From Acidovorax sp. NB1 (lineage in GTDB: Bacteria > Pseudomonadota > Gammaproteobacteria > Burkholderiales > Burkholderiaceae_C), in NCBI RefSeq assembly GCF_005405905.1, contig NZ_BJHU01000021.1, forward strand, positions 1 through 64,000: 64,000 bases of DNA, read 5' to 3'. Both the position numbers and the translations under genes were made by a program. This document shows, piece after piece, positions 8,013 to 16,131 of the stretch. The notes beneath the pieces are model-generated. The model did not search any database. It had not been told where the DNA came from and saw only the letters and a program-made list of their open reading frames with translations. Within the stretch, counting starts at the first letter, position 1. Each line of letters begins with the position of its first letter.

Positions 8013-9275
8013 TCAAGGCCCCGTAGGCGCCCCTGCATCAAACCAGCGCTTGACGAGTGCACGCTCGGCGTCCGTCATGCCCGTGGCGTTGTTCATGGGC
8101 ATGAGCTTTTGCACCACCACCTGCTGGTAGACGGCCTGGGCATGTTGCTGGACCAGCGCGGGCGAATCCAGCCGCAGGTTCTTCATCTGGACCTGCTCGC
8201 CGTGGCACATGTAGCAGCGCTGTTCCAGCACGGCCTGCACCGATTTGAAGTCAATTTGGCTGCCTGCGCCCGCTGCGCTTGCCCCAGCAGCTCCTGAAAC
8301 AGGAGCAACACCAGATACAGGCGTGGGTGTGGCCACGGCTGCGACAGGGGCCGGGCGCATCCAGGCGATGGCGCCCACAATCACCGCCACGCCCACCAGC
8401 GCATAGGGCAGCGGGTTGCCGTTGCGGCCCAGCTTGTAGCCGTGGCGCATCACAAAAAACTGGCGGATGGCCGCGCCCGCAAACATCATCAGGATCAGCA
8501 CCAGCCAGTTCTGCGGGTGGCTCCAGGTGAAGCTGTAGTGGTTGCTGAGCATCGCAAACAGCACCGGCAGCGTGAAATAGGTGTTGTGCACGCTGCGCTG
8601 CTTGCCGCGCTTGCCGTGGATCGGGTCCACGGGCTCACCGGCCTTGATCTGGTGGATCACGGTGCGCTGGCCGGGGATGATCCAGAAGAACACGTTGGCG
8701 CTCATGGCCGTGGCGATCATCGCGCCCACCAGCAAGAAGGCCGCGCGGCCCGCAAACCAGTGGCAGGCCAGCCACGAGGCCACGCACACCAGCACAAACA
8801 CCAGCGCACCCACGATGGCATCGCCGTTTTTCCTCTGGCCGAAGATGCGGCAGATGGCGTCGTATAGCAGCCAGAACACCACAAAGAACGCCAGCGCCAC
8901 CACGATGGCCGTGGCAGGCGCCCAGTCCATGCGCGACTTGTCGATGAGGTAGGTGCTGGCGCTGTAGAGGTAGGACACCGTGAACAGCGCAAACCCGCTG
9001 ATCCAGGTGCTGTAGCTTTCCCAGAAGAACCAGTGCAGATGACCCGGCAATTTGGGCGGCGATACGGCGAACTTGACGGGGTGGTAGAAGCCGCCGCCAT
9101 GCACGGCCCAGAGTTCGCCGCTCACACCCTGTTTCTTGAGGTCATCGTCCTCGGGCGGCGTGAGGCTGCTGTCGAGGAAGACGAAGTAGAACGACGAGCC
9201 AATCCAGGCGATGGCGGTGATGACGTGGACCCAGCGCAGCAGCAGGTTGGCCCAGTCGAGAAGGTAGCTTTCCAT
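8013..9275 (-). CDS. puuD: Membrane urate oxidase/hydroxylase PuuD with cytochrome c domain
   Basis: 420 residues from the ATG at 9275. PuuD oxidises urate to 5-hydroxyisourate. The N-terminal two thirds hold about eight membrane helices with the family motifs WVHVITAIAWIGSSFYF and WAVHGGGFYHP; the C-terminal part (about 345-420) is a cytochrome c domain with heme-binding CYMCHG and a distal methionine candidate in LMPMNNATGM. Electrons should therefore pass to the respiratory chain and not form peroxide as in soluble uricase (family inference). The next steps are uraH (11010) and the UraD half of 13121. A GntR-type half-operator lies upstream at 9412-9426. Confidence 0.93.
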   Translation of the reverse strand: MESYLLDWANLLLRWVHVITAIAWIGSSFYFVFLDSSLTPPEDDDLKKQGVSGELWAVHGGGFYHPVKFAVSPPKLPGHLHWFFWESYSTWISGFALFTVSYLYSASTYLIDKSRMDWAPATAIVVALAFFVVFWLLYDAICRIFGQRKNGDAIVGALVFVLVCVASWLACHWFAGRAAFLLVGAMIATAMSANVFFWIIPGQRTVIHQIKAGEPVDPIHGKRGKQRSVHNTYFTLPVLFAMLSNHYSFTWSHPQNWLVLILMMFAGAAIRQFFVMRHGYKLGRNGNPLPYALVGVAVIVGAIAWMRPAPVAAVATPTPVSGVAPVSGAAGASAAGAGSQIDFKSVQAVLEQRCYMCHGEQVQMKNLRLDSPALVQQHAQAVYQQVVVQKLMPMNNATGMTDAERALVKRWFDAGAPTGP

Positions 9276-9411
9276 GGTTCTCGGCCTTGGCGGCGTGGGA
9301 AACACGCCGCTTGTACAACCTGCTCACCACTGCGGGCGCTCTGAGCAGAAGAAGGGGGTCGCGCACCTGGGCAGAAAAGCATCTGCTGGGCACCGCTGCG
9401 ACCGGTGAATC

Positions 9412-9426
9412 AAAGTGTATGCAGAA
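9412..9426. promoter_or_regulatory. Putative GntR operator upstream of puuD
   Basis: AAAGTGTATGCAGAA shares AAAGTGTAT with the perfect palindrome at 11427-11444 next to the GntR gene. It is 137 bp upstream of the puuD start. The rest of 9276-9528 holds a short hairpin (GCGGG/CCCGC, 9465-9479) and no gene. Confidence 0.45.
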
Positions 9427-9528
9427 ATTGTTCCCGCTTCCAGCCCCAGTCTGGTGCCTGCGGGGCGGGAATTACCCGCATTCAAGCTGTTGTGACGACA
9501 GGTGCATGAATCGTTCCAGCATCAGTTC

Positions 9529-10347
9529 TCAAGCTGCCTTCAGGCTGAGCAGCAGCTGCGCCGCCACGGCCACGGCGATCACCTCGGGCTCCTTGCCCCC
9601 GATGCCGGGGATGCCGATGGGGCAAGTCACTTGCGCCAGCTCGTCCTGGCTGAAACCCCGGCTGCGCAGGCGGCTGCCGAAAGTGGCCCATTTGGTCTGG
9701 CTGCCGATCAGGCCGATGAAGGGCAGGTCCCGCTGCTGCCGCTGGCGGTGCAGGCAGGCGGCCACCACGTCCAGGTCTTCGGCATGGCTGAAGCTCATGA
9801 TCAGCACGCGGCTGCCCGGCGCCAGGCCCGGCACGGCCCCCTGCACGGGGTCGGAATGCTCGCAGACCGCGCCGTCGGGCGGTGGCTCGGGGAAGATGCC
9901 ATCGCGGCTGTCGATCCAGGTCAGTGCAAAGGGCAGCGGCGCCAGCACACGGGCCAGCGCATGGCCCACATGGCCGCCGCCAAAGAGCGCCACGGGGTGC
10001 AGGTGGGGCGCCAGGCGGGCGGCCAAGCCGGGGGCATCGGCCACCGTGAGCAGGGCAAATCCCAGGTGCACCACCCCGCCACAGCATTGCCCGAGCGCCG
10101 GGCCCAGCGCGTACCGCACGGGTGCTGGGTTGGCGGCCGCCGTGCCAACCAGGCGCAGGCGCGCTTCGGCAATCGCCTGCAGCTCCAGGTGGCCCCCGCC
10201 AATGGTGCCCACCAGATGGTCGGCAAACACGGCCATCCAGGCCCCGGCCTCGCGGGGCACCGACCCTTGGGTAGACTCTACGGTTACCAGGCATGCTGGC
10301 CCGGCGGTCAAACCGTCCAACAGCAAACGCAAATTTGTCACCGCCAT
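9529..10347 (-). CDS. xdhC: XdhC-like molybdenum cofactor maturation protein
   Basis: 272 residues from the ATG at 10347, which has AAAGGA just upstream; the frame extends further but that part is proline/alanine rich and not coding. XdhC binds and sulfurates molybdenum cofactor and inserts it into xanthine dehydrogenase. Seen: the N-terminal XdhC domain (VTVESTQGSVPREAGAWMAV; TIGGGHLE; LGQCCGG) and the C-terminal Rossmann-like domain (VALFGGGHVGHAL; RDLPFIGLIGSQTK; CPIGIPGIGGKEPEVIAVAVAAQLL). The conserved CCGG motif is intact. xdhA and xdhB, its usual neighbours, are not in this window. It lies upstream of puuD on the same strand with about 250 bp between. Confidence 0.92.
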   Translation of the reverse strand: MAVTNLRLLLDGLTAGPACLVTVESTQGSVPREAGAWMAVFADHLVGTIGGGHLELQAIAEARLRLVGTAAANPAPVRYALGPALGQCCGGVVHLGFALLTVADAPGLAARLAPHLHPVALFGGGHVGHALARVLAPLPFALTWIDSRDGIFPEPPPDGAVCEHSDPVQGAVPGLAPGSRVLIMSFSHAEDLDVVAACLHRQRQQRDLPFIGLIGSQTKWATFGSRLRSRGFSQDELAQVTCPIGIPGIGGKEPEVIAVAVAAQLLLSLKAA

Positions 10348-10408
10348 TCCTTTGTCGTTAACGCCCCTGGCCGCTGGCACTGCTGGTGGCCCCTGCCACA
10401 CCCACACC

Positions 10409-10951
10409 ATGCCCGACACGCCCCCCACCCGCTCCCCCGGCCCGCGCAGCCACTGGCTGCTGGCAGGCATCATGGCCCTTGGCGCCGCCCTGGTATCGGC
10501 CTGCAAATCGCCGCCAGAACCGGCCCCGCCGCCCGACAGCGTGCCGTCCACCAGCGCGGAGCCTGGCGGCATCAAGGGCCCGGTGCCCGCTGCCGCAGGG
10601 TCGGCACGCCCCTCGGCCGCAGCCACACCCCAGGCCTACCGGCAGGATGCAGCCACCCACCTCTATGGCCTGAACCGCGAACGCATCTTCAAGGGCAAAC
10701 TGCCCGCCCAGTTGTACGCCATTGGCGTGCTGCAGGTGGACATCGACCGCAGCGGCAAGGTCACCCGCATGCACTGGATGCGCGCCCCGCGCCACGCGCC
10801 CGAGGTGGTGGCCGAGATCGAACGCACCGTGCGCGCTGCGGCGCCCTTCCCCGTACCCACACGCATGGGCAAGGTCACCTACACCGACACCTGGCTGTGG
10901 GACAAGGGCGGGCACTTTCAGCTGGATACCCTCACGGAAGGGCAGTTGTAA
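10409..10951 (+). CDS. Putative lipoprotein with TonB-C-like domain
   Basis: 180 residues. The N-terminal signal helix (LLAGIMALGAALVSAC) ends in a lipobox cysteine, followed by a proline/serine/alanine-rich linker (about 36-80) and a C-terminal domain (about 85-175) with YAIGVLQVDIDRSGKVTRMHW and APFPVPTRMGKVTYTDTWLW, which resembles the TonB C-terminal/energy-transducer fold. It may span the periplasm. It is divergent from xdhC with 61 bp between and convergent with uraH. Its role in purine use is not shown; the location may be incidental. Confidence 0.65.
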   Translation: MPDTPPTRSPGPRSHWLLAGIMALGAALVSACKSPPEPAPPPDSVPSTSAEPGGIKGPVPAAAGSARPSAAATPQAYRQDAATHLYGLNRERIFKGKLPAQLYAIGVLQVDIDRSGKVTRMHWMRAPRHAPEVVAEIERTVRAAAPFPVPTRMGKVTYTDTWLWDKGGHFQLDTLTEGQL

Positions 10952-10961
10952 GTACATCCCT

Positions 10962-10982
10962 CCGAGCGGCTTCGCCGCTCGG
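10962..10982. terminator. Bidirectional hairpin between convergent genes
   Basis: CCGAGCGGC-TTC-GCCGCTCGG, a perfect 9-bp stem, 10 bases after the lipoprotein stop and 27 bases from the uraH stop. There is no U-tract, so termination is plausible but unproven. Confidence 0.5.
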
Positions 10983-11009
10983 CGCGGCCGCCCAAAGCAG
11001 CCGCGGTGC

Positions 11010-11360
11010 CTACGAACCTCGGTAGGTCGAATAGCTCCACGGGCTGACCAGCAGCGGCACGTGGTAGTGCTGGTCGGCATGCGCAATGCCGAAGTCTAGG
11101 CTCACCTGGTTCAGAAAATTCGGTTCGGGCAACTGCACGCCCCGGGCCTTGAAGTAGCCCGCCACATCAAATCGCAAACGGTAGGTGCCGGTGCGCAGGC
11201 TGGCGTTGTCGAACAGCGGCGCATCGGTGCGGCCGTCGTGGTTCAGCACCAGGCGCTTGATGAGGGTGGCGTTGTCGCCGTCGGTGGAGTACAGCGCGAC
11301 CTCCATGCCGGCGGCAGGGCAGCCGTTCATGGTGTCCAGAACGTGGGTGCTCAATCCCAT
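11010..11360 (-). CDS. uraH: 5-hydroxyisourate hydrolase
   Basis: 116 residues from the ATG at 11360, preceded by AGGAG. It hydrolyses 5-hydroxyisourate, the PuuD product, to OHCU. It is a transthyretin-like protein: N-terminal MGLSTHVLDTMNGCPAAGM with the catalytic histidine, central R of LIKRLVLNHDGR, the segment HADQHYHVPLLVSPWSYSTYRGS, and the C-terminal YRGS tetrapeptide that marks true HIU hydrolases apart from transthyretin. The length is typical. It is divergent from the GntR gene with a palindromic operator in between. Confidence 0.96.
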   Translation of the reverse strand: MGLSTHVLDTMNGCPAAGMEVALYSTDGDNATLIKRLVLNHDGRTDAPLFDNASLRTGTYRLRFDVAGYFKARGVQLPEPNFLNQVSLDFGIAHADQHYHVPLLVSPWSYSTYRGS

Positions 11361-11426
11361 AGGGAATCTCCTGAAGTGGGGACCACGGCCAATCGGCGAG
11401 GATTGCCAAATCGCAGCGTGTAGACC

Positions 11427-11444
11427 AAAAGTGTATACACTTTT
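11427..11444. promoter_or_regulatory. Palindromic GntR operator between uraH and its regulator
   Basis: AAAAGTGTATACACTTTT is a perfect 18-bp palindrome in the 108-bp divergent space between uraH and the GntR/FCD gene. The core TGTATAC is typical of FadR-class GntR operators. Related cores occur upstream of puuD (9416), dctA (27449) and the NCS2 permease (32465). Confidence 0.7.
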
Positions 11445-11468
11445 CGCCATCCAACGTATCATGCCACC

Positions 11469-12137
11469 ATGGAATCTTCATCCACCAGTGCGATTGTCGA
11501 GGCGCTGACCCGCGCCATCGTGGAGCACCGCCTGCAGCCGGGCACGAAGCTGGCCGAGCAGAAACTGGCCGACCACTTCGGCGTGTCGCGCACGCTGGTG
11601 CGCCAGGCCCTGTTCCAGCTCGCGCAGAACCGGCTCGTCACGCTGGAGCCCGCGCGCGGCGCCTTCGTTTCCACCCCCTCGGTCGAAGAAGCCCGCCAGG
11701 TGTTCGCCGTGCGCCGCATGCTCGAAACCGAGATGACGCGCGCCTTCGTGCAGACCGTGACGCCCGCCAAGATCAAGGCCCTGCGTGCCCATGTGGCCAG
11801 CGAGAAGGCCGCCATGGGCACCGCAGACGCCAGCAGCCGCACCGAGCTGCTGGGTGACTTCCACGTGCGCATGGCCGAACTCATGGGCAACGAGGTGCTG
11901 GCACAACTGCTGGGCGACCTGATCTCGCGCTGCGCGCTGATCACGCTGATGTACCAGTCCGCCAGCGCCGCCGAACACTCGCACGAGGAGCACGGCGACA
12001 TCGTGGCCGCACTGGCCGCGCGTGACGAAGCTCTGGCCGTGTCCCTGATGCAGGCCCACCTGGAGCACGTGGAGGCCAGCCTGACATTCGACCGCAAGCG
12101 CCCGGCCAGCGACCTGGCCGCAGCGCTCATGCCGTGA
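11469..12137 (+). CDS. GntR/FadR-class (FCD) regulator of urate catabolism
   Basis: 222 residues. An N-terminal winged helix-turn-helix (about 8-70: RLQPGTKLAEQKLADHFGVSRTLVRQALFQL) and a C-terminal FCD ligand domain (about 80-205) with the metal-binding pattern D/H of GDFHVRMAEL and the histidines near the end (EHGDIVAALAARDE; MQAHLEHVE). It probably represses uraH and its own operon through the adjacent palindrome and is released by a pathway intermediate; the ligand is not known. It is the first gene before puuE (21 bp gap), so it is likely cotranscribed with puuE, uraD-allC and the M20 gene. A paralog of the same class is at 31661. Confidence 0.88.
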   Translation: MESSSTSAIVEALTRAIVEHRLQPGTKLAEQKLADHFGVSRTLVRQALFQLAQNRLVTLEPARGAFVSTPSVEEARQVFAVRRMLETEMTRAFVQTVTPAKIKALRAHVASEKAAMGTADASSRTELLGDFHVRMAELMGNEVLAQLLGDLISRCALITLMYQSASAAEHSHEEHGDIVAALAARDEALAVSLMQAHLEHVEASLTFDRKRPASDLAAALMP

Positions 12138-12158
12138 CCCCTTGAACCCCTGACGCCC

Positions 12159-13118
12159 ATGATTTACGACTCCACCCAGCATTACCCCCGCGACCTCATC
12201 GGCTACGGCAAGAACCCGCCCCACGCGCAGTGGCCGGGCGGCGCGCGCATTGCCGTGCAGTTCGTGCTCAACTACGAAGAAGGCGGCGAGAACGCCGTGC
12301 TGCACGGCGACGCGGGCAGCGAGCAGTTCCTGTCCGAAATGTTCAACCCCGCGAGCTACCCCGAGCGGCACATGAGCATGGAAGGCATCTACGAATACGG
12401 CTCGCGGGCGGGCGTGTGGCGCATCCTGCGCGAGTTTGAAAAGCGCAAGCTGCCTCTCACCGTGTTCGGTGTGTCGAGCGCGCTGCAGCGCCACCCTGAG
12501 CTGACCCAGGCCTTCGTGCAGCTGGGGCACGAGATCGCCTGCCACGGCCTGAAGTGGATCCACTACCAGCACATCCCTGAAGAAGTGGAACGCGCCCACA
12601 TGGCCGAGGCCATGGAGATCATCGAACGCATGACGGGACACCGCGCCCTGGGCTGGTACACCGGCCGCGACAGCCCCAACACCCGCCGCCTGGTGGCCGA
12701 CTTCGGCGGCTTCGAGTACGACAGCGACTACTACGGCGACGACCTGCCGTTCTGGATGGAAGTGAAAAAGAGCAACGGCGCCACGGTGCCCCAGCTCATC
12801 GTGCCCTACACGCTCGACTGCAACGACATGCGCTTTGCGCTGCCGCAGGGCTACTCGCACGCCGACCCGTTCTACCAGTACATGAAAGACACGTTTGATG
12901 CGTTGTACGCCGAGGGCGACCCGGCCGGCGACAACGCACCCAAGATGATGAGCATCGGCATGCACTGCCGCCTGCTGGGCCGCCCCGGCCGCATCACGGC
13001 GCTGCAGCGTTTTCTGGACCATATCCAGCAGCACAGCAACGTGTGGGTGTGCCGCCGCATCGACATCGCGCGCCACTGGAAACAGGCGCACCCCTACCCT
13101 TCACAGAAAGCAGGCTGA
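12159..13118 (+). CDS. puuE: Allantoinase PuuE (polysaccharide-deacetylase fold)
   Basis: 319 residues, the usual length. It opens S-allantoin to allantoate. The protein is of the cofactor-independent PuuE type and not the metal-dependent amidohydrolase AllB: it has RDLIGYGKNPPHAQWPGGARIAVQFVLNYEEGGE at the start, then SEMFNPASYPERHMSMEGIYEYGSRAGVWRI, GHEIACHGLKWIHYQ and GWYTGRDSPNTRRLV, all hallmarks of this family. It sits between the regulator and the UraD-AllC fusion, whose two halves supply the step before and the step after; the gap to the fusion is 2 bp. Confidence 0.97.
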   Translation: MIYDSTQHYPRDLIGYGKNPPHAQWPGGARIAVQFVLNYEEGGENAVLHGDAGSEQFLSEMFNPASYPERHMSMEGIYEYGSRAGVWRILREFEKRKLPLTVFGVSSALQRHPELTQAFVQLGHEIACHGLKWIHYQHIPEEVERAHMAEAMEIIERMTGHRALGWYTGRDSPNTRRLVADFGGFEYDSDYYGDDLPFWMEVKKSNGATVPQLIVPYTLDCNDMRFALPQGYSHADPFYQYMKDTFDALYAEGDPAGDNAPKMMSIGMHCRLLGRPGRITALQRFLDHIQQHSNVWVCRRIDIARHWKQAHPYPSQKAG

Positions 13119-13120
13119 GC

Positions 13121-14899
13121 ATGGCCCTGACCCTGGAACAACTCAACGCCGCCAGCCCTGCCGAGGCCCTGCAGTTGCTGGACGGCCTGTACGAGCACTC
13201 GCCCTGGATCGCCGAGCAGGCACTGGCGCAACGCCCCTTCCGATCGCAGGCCCACCTGCAGCACGCGCTGGCGCAGGTCGTGCGCACGGCGGGGCAGGAC
13301 GCGCAGCTCGCGCTGATCCGCGCCCACCCCGAACTCGCGGGCAAGGCCATGGTGGCGAAGAATCTCACGGCCGAGTCCACCAACGAACAGAGCAAGGCCG
13401 GCCTCACGCAGTGCACGCCCGCAGAGTTCGAGCGCATCCAGGCGCTCAACGCTGCCTACAACGAGCGCTTTGGCTTCCCATTCATCCTGGCGGTGCGCGG
13501 GCCGCGCGGCACGGGCCTGCCCAAGCAGGAGATCATCGACACCTTTGCCAGGCGCCTGGACAACCACCCCGAGTTCGAGCTGGCCGAGGCCCTGCGCAAC
13601 ATCCACCGCATCGCCGAGATCCGCCTGAACGACAAGTTCGCCGCCGAGCCTGTCCTGGGCAACGATGTGTGGGACTGGCAGGAAAAGCTCGCCGAGCATT
13701 CCGACCCCGGCTTTGCCGAAAAGGGCCAGCTCACCGTCACCTACCTCACCGACGCGCACCGCGCCTGCGCCCAGCGCATCAGCCACTGGATGCGCGACTG
13801 CGGCTTCGACGAGGTGGAGGTGGACGCCGTGGGCAACGTGGTGGGGCGCTACCACGCCGCTGGCGAAGGCGCCCGCTACCTCATCACCGGGTCGCACTAC
13901 GACACCGTGCGCAACGGCGGCAAGTACGACGGCCGCCTGGGCATCTTCGTGCCCATGGCCTGCGTGCGCGAGCTGCACCGCGGTGGCAAACGCCTGCCCT
14001 TCGGCATCGAGGTGGTGGGTTTTGCTGAAGAGGAAGGTCAGCGCTACAAGGCCACCTTCCTCGGCTCGGGCGCGCTTATCGGTGACTTCAACCCCGCCTG
14101 GCTCGACCAGAAGGATGCAGACGGCGTGACCATGCGCGCGGCCATGCAGCACGCAGGTTTGTGCATCGATGACATCGCAAAGCTCAAGCGCGACCCCGCG
14201 CAGTACCTGGGCTTCATCGAGGTGCACATCGAGCAGGGCCCCGTGCTCAACGAGCTGGACCTGCCCCTGGGCGTCGTCACCTCCATCAACGGCAGCGTGC
14301 GCTTCATCGCCGAGATGATCGGCACCGCCAGCCACGCAGGTACCACCCCCATGGACCGCCGCCGCGACGCAGCCGTGGCCGTGGCGGAGCTGGCGCTTTA
14401 TGTGGAGCAGCGCGCCGCGCAGGACGGCGACTCGGTGGGCACCATCGGCCAGCTGCAGGTGCCCGCGGGCTCCATCAACGTGGTGCCGGGCCGCTGCCAA
14501 TTCAGCCTGGACCTGCGCGCACCCACCGATGCCCAGCGCGATGCGCTGGTGAGCGACGTGAAGGAGCAGCTTGCCAAGATCGCCGCCCGCCGCGGCCTGC
14601 GCTACACGCTGGAAGAATCCATGCGCGCTGCCGCTGCGCCCAGCGCGCCCGCCTGGCAGCACCACTGGGAGCGCGCCGTCGATGCCCTGGGTGTGCCCGT
14701 TTTCCGCATGCCCAGCGGCGCGGGGCATGACGCGATGAAGCTCAATGAAATCATGCCCCAGGCCATGCTCTTCGTGCGCGGCCTGAACTCCGGCATCAGC
14801 CACAACCCGCTCGAATCCACCACCAACAACGACATGCAGCTGGCCGTGGACGCCTTCACCCAGGTGCTGCGCCAACTTGCAGAGGAACAACAACCATGA
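13121..14899 (+). CDS. Bifunctional OHCU decarboxylase / allantoate amidohydrolase fusion
   Basis: 592 residues from the ATG at 13121, two bases after puuE. Residues 1-170 are OHCU decarboxylase (UraD): the catalytic histidine in LIRAHPELAGK, the glutamate in ESTNEQSKAGL, and FGFPFILAVRG. They make S-allantoin from OHCU. Residues about 180-592 are allantoate amidohydrolase (AllC, M20/hydantoinase-carbamoylase type): metal ligands in GSHYDTV, KYDGRLG, FAEEEGQRY and VHIEQGP, dimerisation motif TASHAGTTPMDRR, and a final histidine in GAGHDAM. AllC normally releases ammonia and carbon dioxide from allantoate. The two halves flank the PuuE reaction in the pathway. Both active sites look complete. 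Confidence 0.95.
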   Translation: MALTLEQLNAASPAEALQLLDGLYEHSPWIAEQALAQRPFRSQAHLQHALAQVVRTAGQDAQLALIRAHPELAGKAMVAKNLTAESTNEQSKAGLTQCTPAEFERIQALNAAYNERFGFPFILAVRGPRGTGLPKQEIIDTFARRLDNHPEFELAEALRNIHRIAEIRLNDKFAAEPVLGNDVWDWQEKLAEHSDPGFAEKGQLTVTYLTDAHRACAQRISHWMRDCGFDEVEVDAVGNVVGRYHAAGEGARYLITGSHYDTVRNGGKYDGRLGIFVPMACVRELHRGGKRLPFGIEVVGFAEEEGQRYKATFLGSGALIGDFNPAWLDQKDADGVTMRAAMQHAGLCIDDIAKLKRDPAQYLGFIEVHIEQGPVLNELDLPLGVVTSINGSVRFIAEMIGTASHAGTTPMDRRRDAAVAVAELALYVEQRAAQDGDSVGTIGQLQVPAGSINVVPGRCQFSLDLRAPTDAQRDALVSDVKEQLAKIAARRGLRYTLEESMRAAAAPSAPAWQHHWERAVDALGVPVFRMPSGAGHDAMKLNEIMPQAMLFVRGLNSGISHNPLESTTNNDMQLAVDAFTQVLRQLAEEQQP

Positions 14900-16131
14900 C
14901 AACCCCCAATAACTACGCCGCACTGGACGCCTGGATTGACCAGCACTTTGACGAGGAAGTGCGCTTTTTGCAGGCCCTGGTGCGCGTGCCCACCGACACG
15001 CCCCCCGGCAACAACGCACCCCATGCCGAACGCACGGCCGAGCTGCTCAAGGACTTTGGCTACGAAGCCGAAAAACATGCCGTGCCCGCAGCCGATGTGT
15101 TGGCCTACGGCATGGAATCCATCACCAACCTCATCGTGCGCAGGCCCTACGGAAACGGTGGCAAGACCATTGCCCTGAACGCCCACGGCGACGTGGTGCC
15201 GCCCGGCGAAGGCTGGACACACGACCCCTACGGCGCCGAGATCGTCGATGGCGCCATGTACGGCCGCGCCACCGCCGTGAGCAAAAGCGACTTTGCAAGC
15301 TTTACTTTCGCGGTGCGCGCGCTCGAAGCCGTAGCCAAGCCCTCCAAGGGCGCAGTGGAACTTCACTTCACGTACGACGAAGAGTTTGGCGGCGAACTGG
15401 GCCCCGGCTGGCTGCTGAAAAGCGGCCTCACCAAGCCCGACCTGATGATTGCCGCTGGCTTCAGCTACGAAGTGGTCACTGCCCACAACGGCTGCCTGCA
15501 GATGGAAGTGACCGTGCATGGCAAGATGGCCCACGCCGCCGTGCCCCACACCGGCGTGGACGCGTTGCAGGGCGCGGTGCACATCCTGAACGCGCTGTAT
15601 GCGCAGAACGACGAATACAAGAAAGTCACGTCCAAGGTAGCGGGCATCAAGCACCCGTACCTGAACGTGGGCCGCATCGAAGGCGGCACCAACACCAACG
15701 TCGTGCCCGGCAAGGTGATGTTCAAGCTCGACCGCCGCATGATCCCCGAAGAGAACCCGGTCGAAGTCGAGGCCGCCATCCGCCGCATCATCGAGCAGGC
15801 AGCGGGCGAGCGCGACGGTATCCGCGTGGAGATCAAGCGCCTACTGCTGGCCAACGCCATGACGCCGCTGGCGGGCAACCAGCCGCTGGTTGACGCGATC
15901 CAGACACACGCGCAGGCCGTGATCGGTGAGCCCGTGCCCGCCGTGGGCACGCCGCTGTACACCGACGTGCGCCTGTATGTGGAGCGCGGCATCCCGGGCG
16001 TGATCTACGGCGCGGGCCCACGCACCGTGCTTGAATCGCATGCCAAGCGCGCCGACGAGCGCCTGCAGCTGGAAGACCTGCGCCGCGCCACCAAGGTCAT
16101 CGCACGCTCGTTGAGCGACCTATTGGCTTAA
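14896..16131 (+). CDS. M20-family metallohydrolase, possible ureidoglycolate-type hydrolase
   Basis: 411 residues, overlapping the fusion gene by ATGA, so translation is coupled. It is an ArgE/DapE-like M20 enzyme: HGDVVPPGEGWTHDP, the bridging region GRATAVSKSDFAS, catalytic YDEEFGGELG, VHGKMAHAAVPHTGVDAL (dimerisation domain), GGTNTNVVPG, and SHAKRADE near the end. The usual pathway genes after AllC (ureidoglycine aminohydrolase, ureidoglycolate lyase AllA) are absent here, so this enzyme could handle ureidoglycine or ureidoglycolate; that is inference from position only. It could equally be a dipeptidase or another amidohydrolase. Its stop codon shares TTAA with the stop of the convergent MocR gene. 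Confidence 0.85.
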   Translation: MTTPNNYAALDAWIDQHFDEEVRFLQALVRVPTDTPPGNNAPHAERTAELLKDFGYEAEKHAVPAADVLAYGMESITNLIVRRPYGNGGKTIALNAHGDVVPPGEGWTHDPYGAEIVDGAMYGRATAVSKSDFASFTFAVRALEAVAKPSKGAVELHFTYDEEFGGELGPGWLLKSGLTKPDLMIAAGFSYEVVTAHNGCLQMEVTVHGKMAHAAVPHTGVDALQGAVHILNALYAQNDEYKKVTSKVAGIKHPYLNVGRIEGGTNTNVVPGKVMFKLDRRMIPEENPVEVEAAIRRIIEQAAGERDGIRVEIKRLLLANAMTPLAGNQPLVDAIQTHAQAVIGEPVPAVGTPLYTDVRLYVERGIPGVIYGAGPRTVLESHAKRADERLQLEDLRRATKVIARSLSDLLA

